Source: Mesodorylaimus sp. YZB2_4
Taxonomy: Eukaryota > Nematoda > Enoplea > Dorylaimida > Dorylaimidae
Length of the DNA: 64,000 nucleotides
Assembly: GCA_030248295.1 (NCBI GenBank)
Contig: JASANH010000751.1
Coordinates: forward strand, 248,001 to 312,000
Direction: 5' to 3'
The position numbers and the translations under genes were made by a program. Positions 1 through 11,800 of this stretch are shown here, in pieces (positions within the stretch are counted from its first letter, which is position 1; each line of letters starts with the position of its first letter). The notes beneath the pieces were generated by a model. The model did no database searches. It was not told the origin of the DNA and saw only the letters and a list, made by a program, of their open reading frames with translations.

Positions 1-1305
1 AATTGGTGAGAAATACGCGTTCCCCTAAAATGTCGCTTGGAAACGCGAAAATTGCGCAAACCTGCAATGCAGCCAGTTTAGTACGCACACACGCTGTCTA
101 GTGGAAAGTCTGGCGTCGAAAAGTGGAGATTGATTTTTTCGTTAAAATTGAAAATATAAAATATAAAATAAATTTGCAGAAGGAAATAATTTTAAAGAAC
201 ACCTTTTACTTCTTGATCTAAATTTAAATACATTTTGAAAATAACGATGGCTTTGCGCTGGCAATAAGTGTCGATTTTACGAATATCGTATATCGACTCT
301 TATCACGCCCGTTCATTCGTTGGCGCGACTAAGAATACAGTTTTGGGGTAAGTGGTTACTGTAAAATTTAGTTTTAAAATTTTTAGGAAAGTTTTGAAGT
401 TTGTAATAAATGCGCGTGTCGTGTGTGATTGGAAATTTTAGAAACCTCGGTTTTATGCTGCTAGGTCGGACTCTATAAAACTGTGTCCTAGGTTGAGATG
501 GCTTTTGAAAATGTGATGTCTGCGCGCAGTGTATTCGGGCCGGGAATGGGGCACGCTCGCGCGAGTAAAACCTGCGTGACGGCGGCCTAGGTTTTACTAT
601 TGATCGACGAATACTGGCCTGGCCTAGCCAGGTTTGCCAGCGCGAAAGTGCGGCAATTCGTGGCCTTATTAACTGTCGGGTGGCGCTGTCTTTTCCGGGG
701 CTGCCGTGCTCTGCTGTGGTGCGTCCACTGAAGTGGTGACCAATGGCAGGTACAGACTACAGTAACCCTGGATCCGGCTAGTCCTACTGTAGAATAGAAA
801 TTTCCCATGGGATAAGATTGGATGTGTTTTGACAGGGAAATATCCTTTAGGCACGCACTGCCCAGTCGGGTTGCGTACTATTTGCGACAGTAAGAGTTAG
901 TCAGGAATGTGTTTGTGTGGGTGAGGAGTGTGTGCGCAGATGCATCGTCATATATTTCTAACCGTTGAGCAAATGGGTCCTATATAAGATGTAGACACCC
1001 CAGAGATCCAAGGCTGGTTTTCATTGATTTCGTTACAGTAAGCTAATTCTGACCTTTGACCTGAGGCTGACTGTCTAACCCTTGACCTAACCTGACTTTT
1101 GACCTGAGTATACCCCAGTACTTTTAATTTTAGATCAGGCGACAGTGAGCCGAAATTTTGTCGGTTACCAGACGGAGACAATCGCCGACGTCTGTGCCTC
1201 TACGCTGGGTAGAATCACAGAATTAAGCGTTTGATCGAAGTCGAATTTCTCAAAAAAAGTTCGATTTTTGATCAATAAAAAGCGATAAGTTCAATTGAAA
1301 AAGAA
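1..1305. other. 5' flank of the Tribbles gene, no gene seen
   Basis: I see no coding exon here. Short open frames on the minus strand lack family motifs. Positions 1045-1115 are dense in TGACCT half-sites, including a direct pair at 1050-1062. The segment just before the Tribbles start is AT-rich and has no close splice acceptor, so that gene is probably not trans-spliced right at its ATG. Confidence 0.5.
1050..1062. promoter_or_regulatory. DR1-like nuclear receptor half-site pair
   Basis: The sequence TGACCTTTGACCT is a perfect direct repeat of TGACCT with one spacer base, the DR1 arrangement bound by several nuclear receptors. It lies 244 bases before the Tribbles start codon. A similar TGACCT-rich stretch occurs at about 24735-24850, away from any gene start, so this may be repeat-derived. 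Function is inference. Confidence 0.25.
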
Positions 1306-3449
1306 ATGCCACCTCAAAAGCGAAAGCACCCTCGACAATGTGTTACTCGAAGAAGCGATAATAAGCGAAGGAAAATTAGTGAATTGAAGCAGAGAACAAC
1401 AAGTGGCAGCGATAGAATTGCTGAAACCGTCGATCGAATCGCTGCTGGAAATTCTTTCATACCGATTTTTGTTTTACAAACAACACCATCGACAAGATCA
1501 TCGATACGAAATCGATCAGCAATTATCATCGACCAATCAATCGATCAGCAGAACAGCATTGCTGTGCCCGAAATTCCTACCGCACCATCGACGAATGGAG
1601 AAAATGGACAAGAACGAATTGTGCCTGAAAATTACACCGTTTTGGATAATATCGATAATATTATCAATGAAATCGCGCATGGAAACATGACGAATAATGA
1701 AAACGATCAAAGAATCGTTTCCAATAATAATAATCAAGAATCAATTAATGAAATTCAAAATGCACCAGATTCCGCGTCTTCGAATCCGTCGATACCGCGG
1801 AATAATGAAAATGAAACGAGTCAACAGTCGCATAATTCGGTATGTATCACAAATTTGAATTTCGCGCCTAAATTACATGTGTGCAAGTGTGCGCACTGCT
1901 TATTGCAAAATTTAGGGTTTTTTATGCGGGTGCGCGCTGCTTGCTGCAAAATTTAAACTTGACTTTTTTGTATGCGGTTCATAAAAAAGTTGAATTTTTG
2001 TGCATCGCGTATCACTCGTAATTTTATTGTAGATTATGTTAATATATAGAAGAATTATGAAATAATTTTTAATATTTTCAGACTTCGAACTCGAGTTCTG
2101 CGCCGTTGGTTGAGGCCACGAGGCAGGATGATGATGACGATGACGAAGAATATCTTGCGGCTTGGAATAATTTGGCACCACCGTCGTCGCACAATGGATA
2201 TTTGAGTGTAACACACACAACGGGCACGTATACTCCGTACGAAATCGATTTGATGGAAGATTTAAAATTACCCGATGATGTTTCGTCGATAGAATATCCG
2301 AAAATTGGAAACGTTCAACTTTTGAAATTAGTCGATGAAGCGACGAAAATTTACGATGGTCTTGATTTAGTTCACGGTTGTTTCGTTACCGTACGACAAT
2401 TAGAACGGAACAAACACATGCGTCGCTTACGTTTAGCGTGTCGTTTATCGTTTCCGCTCGGCGATCACGAAGAATACAAAAGAATTTATCAATTACTTTT
2501 CCCGCCAAGAACCACATTTGAATTATTCAAAGAGAAAACAAAAACGGATGGTGAATTGAAATTATATTATTATTGGATGGAACCACCGAATCATGGATCA
2601 TTGCACGCTTATGTTATCGAACGTAAACGATTACCGGAAATGCAATCGAAAGATTATTTTCGACAAATATGTCAAATTGTTGAATTTTGCCACGCTCGTG
2701 GCGTAATTATACGAGATTTGAAATTAAGAAAATTCGTTTTCGCTGATGCGCGTCGTCAAACGATAAAATTGGACGATTTAGATGAAGTGGCGATTTGTCC
2801 AGAAAATAAATCCGATCCCGATTTGATCGATTACGATAATTACGATGTGGAAGATGATCGTTTACGCGATCGTCACGGATGCCCGGCTTATGTATCGCCG
2901 GAAATATTGGATTTATCCAAAAAATGGTATTCGGGTAAAGCGTCGGATATATGGAGCTTGGGCGTTTTATTGTACGTCCTACTGGTCGGTCGTTATCCAT
3001 TTTACGATGTGACACCGGCCGGTTTATTCACGAAAATACGTCAAGCACGAATCGCATTATCGGAACAAGATGGTGTTCGATTGGAGGCACGTTTATTGAT
3101 TCGTTGCATGCTGCGTCGAGATCCGAAAGAACGTCCGTCGGCCACTGAAGTTTTAGCAAATCCTTGGTTAACACCGAAAGATTATCGCGCTTCGTTTAAA
3201 AATTTCGATGCGAGCGAATCGGTTTTTTGGAAAAAACGTGATCAACGCGCTGGAGCGAGTGAATCGATTGCGATCAATTCGAATCAATCGATAAATTCGA
3301 GCGATGGTTTGGCACGATTAAATGCGATTACAGCGCAACGTCCGCTCGTTGCTCGTCTACCGCAACAACGCGAAATTAATACGGGATCGAAAATTATGGA
3401 ACGTATCAATCCGATGTCGAATGGGAATCGACAAGGCGGTGGATTCTGA
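1306..3449 (+). CDS. TRIB: Tribbles-family pseudokinase
   Basis: Two exons, 1306-1839 and 2082-3449, join in phase 0 (donor GTATGT, acceptor TATTTTCAG) to give 633 residues. The first ~178 residues are polar, Asn/Ser/Ile-rich and low complexity. The kinase-like domain follows from about residue 230. It keeps the Tribbles catalytic-loop signature RDLKLRKF near residue 389, then HGCPAYVSPEI, the SDIWSLGVLLYVLLVGRYPF helix-F region, and RRDPKERPSATEVLANPWL at its end. There is no glycine-rich loop. The beta-3 lysine appears replaced in the segment LACRLSF, and a DLDEV segment stands where kinases have DFG, so it is predicted to be catalytically weak or dead. Tribbles proteins are adaptors that recruit the COP1 ubiquitin ligase and bind MEK. 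The usual C-terminal COP1 motif is not seen, but ERIVPE occurs near residue 103 in the N-terminal region. The family call is very secure. Confidence 0.95.
1854..1868. promoter_or_regulatory. E2F/CHR composite site in the Tribbles intron
   Basis: TTTGAATTTCGCGCC joins a CHR-like half (TTTGAA) directly to an E2F-type half (TTTCGCGC). This spacing is the known hybrid site of the DREAM (E2F/DP plus LIN-54) complex in nematodes. It lies 14 bases into the Tribbles intron. Similar sites recur in the window. Confidence 0.4.
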
Positions 3450-6380
3450 TAAGAAATCACAAAAAATGAAAGATCGTGTAAAAAACGATGGAAAATAGAA
3501 AAGAACTGGTCATTTTTCGCTGAAATTTGCTGGAAAAAGACGACATCTAATAATAATTAAATGAAAAAAATGAACTGGATGGACGAAATTTGGGAAAGAA
3601 CAATTGGACTTTTATTGATTTTTTCAGTGTAAGTATATGATAAGCCTTTTTTCTTTTTTTCTTGGATGGGAGAAACGGGTTCGATCGAACGTGGTTTATC
3701 GGTGTAACAATTGAAGATGTGAGAAATCAGTCAAAAACGATTGATTTAGAAAATGATCGTGATCAGTCAGTAAGAATCGATAGATCAGACATATCGATCG
3801 GTAATCACTTATTGATCGATCAGTCGGTATTGATCATTCGATATCTTAAAATCGACTGGCTGGATATCGATGAGTAATAAAGCGAAATGATCAATCGATC
3901 GCTTGAAATCGTCTTATTAGACATGTAGATCGATGAGTCAAAATAGGCGAGGAGGCCGATAAGTTCTTTTGAGCACATCGTGGAAAAACTGAAAACTTTT
4001 TCGATCGGGCCCGGATAAAATAAATATTTGCTTTTAAGTTTTCATATATTTTTAGTACGAAATTCTCGTTTTTATTTATCCAATTTTTTCTTGCAAAATT
4101 ACAATTTCGGTGAAAATAATTGACGTAGTGAGGGCGGTTTTTTTGCTCAATTAATATTAGATGTCGTCTTTTTGCTGCAAATTTGCGAGTATTCGATTGA
4201 ATTTTTTTCCGAAGTGTTATGATTAGTTTTTTGGGTTTCGATGAAGTGTAAGTTGGAAATTTGTTTTCTTGGGGTAGAATGGGAAGTCTTTTTGAGTGAT
4301 TTGCTGTTTGGGCAGGACGAATTAAGGCATCAGTTTAGTGAATTTTCGGGCTAGAAATCTGGAATTCACGTTTGTTCCGTACAGCGTAGTCTTTTGTTAG
4401 AATTTTTGGACGCGGAAAATGTTTTAGGGTGAATGCATTTTCTGGTGTTAAATGAATTGTGTGAAAATGATTATTCTGGAAATTTTTTTGAAATATTTTC
4501 AAACAGCTCTTTCGGCTGTTATCAGGAAATAATTCCAGATGTTTTGTAATCTTGAAAATGTGCCATTTTTTGAAATTTTGATTTTTTTCTGAATCAAAAA
4601 ATTTGACTTTTGATTACGGGCTTTCATCGAAGCGGGGTCTCAGCCGTCTGGGCGCCTTGGCGAATGCCGAACCGTTCCATGGCTGAACCTGTTTTTCTGA
4701 TGGCTTATCGATCGTATTGATTTTTGATTAATCGATTAATGATTGATAAATGCTCGTGATTAAGAGTTGGAGAATGATGTGTAAAAAATCAGAATTATAA
4801 ATTTTGGCATATTTTAAAAGTATTATTCAAAATATCTGGAATTAATTTCTGATGGGAGTAGAAAGAATTGTAAAATTTAAAGTGTCAATTGAGTTGAATT
4901 AATCGAGGTTTTTGAGTCGTTTTGTGTGTATTCTGATTTATTCGCATTACTATTATTTTTGTGACGAGGATAACTCCGATGTTTGGTGGTTTTGCTGCGC
5001 ATTGTATGAAGGAATATGACTCGTGACTTTCGGTTTTTCGCACGAACAATTTTTAGGCATTATTTTTCATCAAGCAAAATAATTTTTGGCATCTTTAGAA
5101 TGGAGTTAATTAACTACTCAAATATCGACTATTTGGAAAAGGCTGAATTTTTTGACTTGGAAAGTAATTTTTGAGCGTACAGTGATTTGATGGCAGAAAT
5201 GATAAGATTTGTAATATCTATACAAAAAAATTCTTTTAAGGTATGTGATTTCTTGATAATAATGATGGGAATCGTGACTGAGTGACTGGAATGATTTTTT
5301 CTGATATGACTGCTTTTTTGTGCATATTGTGCTTGTGGTTTCAATAAAGCAATTGAGAAGCCGATGTCACCAAAAGATTTATTTCCAAGCTAAGATTGCA
5401 CATTGAAAAAAATTATCGTGCATAAGAAAATGAGTAGAAACAGCAAAATAGAAAAAGAAATTAAAAAATTAAAAAAATTATATATGTTGTAAAATGCAGT
5501 ACGATGCAATAAACTTGGTGATATGCACTCTGTCAAAATTGTGCCAACGCAGAATAAACCAGAAAAAATTTTAGAAATTTTTGGGCAAACTCTGCCAAAG
5601 GTTTTCCTCTGCACGTAATGTCAACTCTACTGGGTTGTGTAAGATGGTGAATAAACAGCTTGTTTTCTGGCCACAGGATTTTTTGCCAAATAAGAAATTT
5701 CCATGCTGTAGCAATAATTTCACAAGTTTAAAAAAATGTGTTGTTGCTGATGCCAGTGAACTCAACTGACGACTAAAAAATTTTAAATCCAGCCGTGCAC
5801 ATTGCAAATATTTTTTCACCCATTTCAACTAAACAGCAAATTTCAAGAGAATGAAACACGAGTCAGTGAAACTAGCACAAAACTTGATCCCACCAACTAC
5901 GAGCTGTGAAAAACACCACGTTTTTAAAGCATGGACCCACATGATCTTTTAATAACTAGTTTCAAGGCACACCCACAATCTCATATCAAGTTAGGCAAGA
6001 AAACAAAAACAGCGGCCTATCACATGCTAAACCACCCACAATGTTATTGTTTCACGATGCTTTGCCCAGATCAATCTTCTGTTGTAATACTCGACTGGAA
6101 TGGTAAAGGAACGAATCGATCAGACTAGCCACAGTGAATACACCCCCAACAATCGCACACACGCTGGTCAAGAAGTGAGTGAAGGATCTGAAAAGCAAAT
6201 ATTGTCATTGTGCGCTACAAGAAAACCGTGTTTTCGAGGTGGGCACGCACTACATCTTCTTGCATGCATGCAGCGTGCACCACTGCCGGCACGCCTGATC
6301 ATACACCATACTGCCAGGACATCTGCTGCTTACACTGTGTAAGCTGCTAACAGCATGTAAGCTGTTAGCGTAATGGAAGC
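3450..6380. other. Tribbles 3' flank, AT-rich, no gene seen
   Basis: The first ~600 bases probably include the Tribbles 3' UTR. A cluster of GATCGAT/ATCGATC words lies at 3700-3960 and resembles the one at 19440-19910. The rest is AT-rich with short open frames on both strands that carry no recognisable motif. The missing last ERGIC3 exon could lie here, but I could not find it. Confidence 0.4.
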
Positions 6381-6384
6381 TCAA

Positions 6385-6840
6385 GGTCTGCCTGCATGCT
6401 CATTCTCTGCAGGGATGAGATGTTTCCTGGGACGAACCGCAGTGATGCTTGCTGCAGGTACACGCACCACGCTGCTGACATACCTGCGAGCGAGAGAACA
6501 ACGCTACTCTGTGGTGCTGCCATACTTGCTGCATTGACTAATCTGTGCTGTGATCTGATGCGTCACAGGAAACATTTCACGCTGCAGCCACATCTCAACC
6601 TTGCAGAGAATGAGCGTGCAGACCTGCTGCTCGCGCTACGCTGACAGCTTTGATGTTTCACAGTGCATACAGCAAGTATAGCAGCACCACAGAACAGCGC
6701 TGTTCTCTGATCGCGCTCACAGGATGTCAGCAGCCTGGTGCATGTGCTTGCAGCAAGCATCAATGTAGTGCGTCCCAGAAAACATTTCGCTCCGCAGCCA
6801 CAACTCATCCTCGCCGCAAATGAGCATGCAGGTAGACCTG
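6385..6840. repeat. Degenerate fold-back repeat
   Basis: The left arm (about 6385-6530, with TGCATGCTCATT, a GAAACATTT-like word and CAGCAAGCAT-like words) reappears as its reverse complement at about 6690-6840. Two diverged direct copies of the unit seem nested inside. No transposase frame is present, so this looks like a non-autonomous, fold-back type element. Confidence 0.45.
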
Positions 6841-7537
6841 CTGCCTGCACTACAGGGTCATAAATAAGTAGTACTTGGAAATACGAATCATCCGAGCGCA
6901 GGATCGATATTTGATAGCTAAACCCTATTTCTGCAATACCTGGCGACATAACATTGCCATGCACTATCAGCCAATGCTCTCACAATGCCCCACCGCCTGC
7001 ATTAGCTAACAAACTACAACCTCGATCAAGCAGTCTTACAGTTGTCGCTACAACTAATGGTGAGCTATGCTGCGACTCGTTGCCATCACATGTTTACTGC
7101 TCTAAATTTCATTGCTTTTGCTCACTGCTCTTGCGCTGCTGGTCTTGTTATCTGCTATTAAGCATAATTTCAGCTGCTGCTTTTATCACCTATTGCCAGT
7201 CTAATTGGTGGGCGTATCGCGTGTGAGCGCACAACTCAATGTGCATTGCATCATCAGCTACTAGATAGCTGGCAGCTTTTACCCTGTTATCTACTCACAA
7301 ACAGGTTTGCTCTTCTCGTCTGACACTACACGCGTAACAGCGTAATGGCCTGACATTACTGATTTCTTACCCGCTTCCATCATATGACTGTAGTAGAACA
7401 ATGCAGTAAACACATGAAGCAGGGCACGAGTCCGACTTCGTGTATTTCCAACATCCTGGTGTATCATCAACCCAGAGCTATCTAAACTTTGCACACTTTC
7501 CTTCATATGCAAAAACAGAATGAAAAACATGACCCCC

Positions 7538-7605
7538 GAGTAGGAATCGAACCCGCATCTCTGAGATAACATACTATAATTACACCATCGGGGTCCGACA
7601 GGTAT
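7538..7605 (-). repeat. tRNA-like segment, probably tRNA-derived
   Basis: On the minus strand a GACCCCG acceptor-like 5' end, a TGGTGTAATTATAG D-arm-like stretch, a GGGTTCGATTCC B-box/T-loop and a matching CGGGG 3' end are spaced as in a tRNA of about 70 bases. The anticodon stem and part of the T stem pair poorly, so a pseudo-tRNA or the head of a short interspersed repeat is likelier than a working tRNA. Confidence 0.35.
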
Positions 7606-7854
7606 ATAGCATGTATCGAGTGCGAGGGACTGCATCCACCCAGTCCTTTCACCTTTCGATGTTTTTCTGATAAATAAGGTTCGTGAGATTTGAGTATTTT
7701 GATTTAAAATTTGAGAATAGTTCGATTCCCATTCAGAGCTCATGTTTTTATTCTATTTTTAATTGGAGTCATTTAGTCTAACTCAAAATTTCTTATCCCA
7801 TATGCAGACTAAATTACGCAACCTACAGTAGCTTTGAATAGTGCGAATTTCAGT

Positions 7855-8100
7855 GCAGAATCGATGTCAGAATATTGAAAAAAGAGTATAATATTCAGAT
7901 TGAGCACTCGCTTTTTAGTGGGGTAGGCAAATGTTTGGACCCCCAGCACCCATGTAAAAAAAGCCAAAGTTCTTAATTTCAAATGGAGAGGGGGGCCATT
8001 AGGGAATATAAATTTTGCCCATCCCACTAAAATGCGAGTGCTCAATCTGAATATCATACTCTTTTTTTAATATTCCAACATCGACCCCACAGTCGAGTGC
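7855..8100. mobile_element. MITE-like inverted-repeat element
   Basis: The left end (about 7858-7935: ATCGATGTC, AATATTGAAAAAAGAG, TCAGATTGAGCACTCGC) returns as its reverse complement at about 8025-8095. The ~245-bp element has no coding capacity. A related single arm is seen near 24925-24960, which supports a dispersed family. Confidence 0.6.
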
Positions 8101-8194
8101 TTGCAGCCAGGCCACATTGCATGCACCAGGGATTTGGTGAGACAGCAAGAAGACAAGGATGGAAAATATGCTAATCAGCAGTCCTTTGCTACCA

Positions 8195-8760
8195 GCAGAA
8201 ATGACAACTGCGGTTCAGACGATAAAGGATGAAAGAGCATTGTAAAGTGCATTCGCCAACGGTCACCATTACAAAAGCTTCCTGACCATCCTTACTGATC
8301 CTCAGCATGCAATATGCAGGGACAATGCTCGTTTGACCTTGGCATGGACACCAGCACGAGGACAACACACGTTTGACCTTGACCATCCCGCAGCACTCAT
8401 AGACCATCCGCCAAACACCATGGTAGTTTCTCGAATACCGCACTTTATATTTCTTTCACCATAATCTTCAGTAACTCACTAGCATACATTCTTGACGTGG
8501 CTTCTACTTTGCATGGCATCTGCTCGTTTGACCATCGACATTCCGTTTGGAGGACAGTCCATGAGTACTGTGTGATGGTCATGGTCAAACGTGTGCTGTC
8601 CCCGTGCTGGTGTCCATGCCAAGGTCAAACGAGCATTGTCCCTGCACACTAGACGAAGAACTGGTCAGGAAGCCACCAATAGTGACCATAGACCATCTTC
8701 ATTGATCCATTCTCATTCTTTCATTCTCTGCACCACAGTTGTCATTTCCGCTGACTTATC
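8195..8760. mobile_element. Fold-back element next to ERGIC3 exon 8
   Basis: Arms of roughly 200 bp (8200-8400 and 8570-8755) are inverted copies sharing AATGACAACTG at the tips and GACCTTGGCATGGACACC inside. The centre is unique and AT-richer. The element ends 70 bp short of ERGIC3 exon 8, in the downstream intron. There is no transposase frame. Confidence 0.65.
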
Positions 8761-8827
8761 CACTCCTTGCATCCTTATTTTCTTGCTCAGAGCAACGCAT
8801 CTCGTGCATTCCACTTCTTCCACTGAC

Positions 8828-11800
8828 CTCTTAATCTCAGTCAGCTTCACCATCAAAGGTGAGAATTCATAGAGGACAAACATGCCAGGCAATCCATCGC
8901 CTAACCCTTGATGCACATTCTTCTGATGCTTCGTTACCGAAAATTGATGAGTCATAATTTCTCCTGCATCCTAAAATGTAAATACGCCTTAAAGTGTAAA
9001 GTAAACATGTGGGCATAAGTTACTAAACCATTACTTTACATTCATCTAACATCTACTGTATCTTCGTTTGCATTTCATCCTATACTAGCCCACAAGTAAT
9101 ACATCACACCTACAGAGCGTCATACACGCCTAACGTTACACCCAAGTCATCCGCTGATGATTCATACTCGCGTCATTCTTGCGCGAGCCACCATTATCAT
9201 TTAGGTACACTTGGTGACTGGCACGACCATGTTTTATAGAAGCCAGCTGGCTTGCCAACATGTCTATTAGGGGGCAACATCCTAGTCACAATGACGCCTG
9301 TTTAAAACTGGATCCTAGGCAAGGCGTCGCCAGCCTACTTTCCACATACAATCCCTTCTCCTTTATCGATCGACTGCAAAATACACACACGCTAGGGGCC
9401 GTCTTGTGCGGAAAATTCTAATGCCTAGTGCTTGGCGAAATAGGTTTTGAGGTTGCATAAAGTTAACATGAAATATTTTGTCTTATTATCTTGCTCTGAA
9501 TCATAATTGCTGGTTTTTTTAACTAATTTTCTATTCATGCGGAGCTCTTTTTCAATTGATGAATTCATTTATTGAAAAGGAGCTCCAGTAATTACAAACT
9601 GGTTTTCTATATCCATTCCTGTATATATTTGTTATACACAAAATTTATATATACTAATGCCATATTAACAATTCTATACTCACAATTCTCCACACATTTA
9701 TATTTTAAACTGACAAAATCAGAAAATGCCAATAGGACTGACTGCCACCCCACTCCGCAACTAGTGAGTTCTCCAGTGCCAAGCACTGATAAGTGCTCTA
9801 GACGACAAGTAACACATACTGCAGTACATGTGCTGCCTGACTACTGACATCATTTTGAACTATTACCAGCTCAAAGACAACATTTGAAATTTATGCGCTT
9901 TTATTGCACTTTTGTTTGGTGTCCTAAGAGGAGGTTAAGCGGACTCGACTGTAATCGTTAGTGCAGACAGTCGATTCATGCAAGTGTATATGTAAATTCG
10001 GGGAGACTAGTACAGTGAATACGATTTAATACTTGCTGTTTCGAGTTTCCAGTTCATCAATAATGTCCTTTAGCAAAGTATTACATAGCACAAGCACAAG
10101 CACATCATAGCATAATGTCCATAATTACTGGCATAGACATTATGCTATAATGTGCTTCCTAGTTAAATAATAATGTGCTATACTGGTGGAATCGTCTAAC
10201 GTTCTCTGCTTACGATCAGTGACCGAGATAATGTCCATGATCACTGACCACTAACCAGTGATCATCATGATCATGATCACTGATCACTAGTAATCACAAG
10301 TGATCAGTGATCAGTGATCATGGATGGTGGTACTATAATCACTGACGTGATTATGCCACAATCACTGACTGATCACTGACCAGTGATCATGGACGTTATC
10401 TCAGTCAATGATCATAAGCAGAAAACGTTAGACGATTCCACCAGTATAGCACATTATTATTCCACTAGGAAGCACATTATAGCATAATGTCCATGTGTCC
10501 ATGCCATGACCAGTGATCAAGGACATTATGCTACGATGCGCTTCTGCTTGTGCTATGTCATATTATGCTAAATGAAATTATGCATGAACTGGAAAACTGG
10601 AAACAGCAACTATCAAATCTTATGCAACTGTACTAATCACCCCTAATTTACATATACACCTGTATGAATCGACTGTCTGCACTAACGATTACAGTCAAGT
10701 CCGCTTAATTGCAACCGATTAGGACGCTAAACAAAAGTGCAGTAAAACCCAAATTGCAATTACCCATTAATGGATGTAATTAAAAGCGAAGTAAAACAAC
10801 ATCAAAGTGCGATTACCCAATTTTTTGCATTTTACTATTCGCCAAGACCAGCTGTTTGAAAGGAAGCACTCAAATTACAGTAACTCCTACACAAATTTCG
10901 TCCAATCTGAAAACTCATTTGACCAACGGGTGTAGGCCAGTTGAGCCGTTCCTGATTGCGCCGTTTCTAGTAGCGCTGACCAATTTGCGCTGTTTTGGTT
11001 TGCGCCATGTCCTAATTTCGCCGACCCCGAATTGCGCTCCTTTCTGTTGCGCCGCTCTTTGATTGAGCCGGGTCATAGAGTGGTATAGCAGTTTGTGGTA
11101 GTTGCCTGTGTTTACTCGCACACCATCTAACCTTGTAATAATCCTGATGAAAGTAAAGCTTTCGGCCGGTTATGATCAGGTCTCTACTAGACGCGATGCT
11201 AAAAAAGCTGCGTTTCTGCAATGAAATTTTTGATAGGTTCTTGAGCAAGACATCAAAATTTGAGCTCATAATTCGTGATCAGTGCTCATACCCACAGTAT
11301 GAGCACTGATCACTGAGCGATCCGAGGGGTTGATCGGTTCCCGATCCGATCAGACCGCTGGATCGGCCGGATCGGCAACTGAAATTTTACGCTCTGTATC
11401 TGCCGAAGAATGATAAGGTGTGGCATACTATGATGAGAAAATCCCGTTTTTCTCTCAAAATAGCATTCAGTCCCACTTTAGGCTCTGCTGCTTTCTCCTC
11501 CCTGCGTCTTTTAGAGTGGACTGACAGAACGACAGCGAGGAAACAGAGCAGGTTGGTGAGGACGCAGTGCCAAGTACTGTTGCGTCATCCCCATCAATCT
11601 AAATTCTTTTGGAGCGGATTGGCCGAATCGGATCGGCATCCAGACCTAGGGTTGGATCGTTCGATGCCGGGCCCAGAGAGGTTTCAATCCAACCTGAGAA
11701 ATCAGCGCAATTAGTGACAAGCGCAACTCAAAGCGGTGCAATTATGAATTGGCGCAACACAAAACGGCGCAATCAGGAAACGGCGCAAGTGAAACGGCGC

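Noticed and set aside
7330-7440. Minus-strand segment VFTALFYYSHMMEAGKKS as last ERGIC3 exon
   Set aside because: It loosely resembles the ERGIC3 C-terminus, but there is no acceptor at the right place, the phase does not match and the conserved part before it is absent.
11012-11269. Frame with ITGRKLYFHQDYYKVRW as a retroelement fragment
   Set aside because: It reads like protein, but no reverse transcriptase, integrase or endonuclease motif is visible, so I do not name it.
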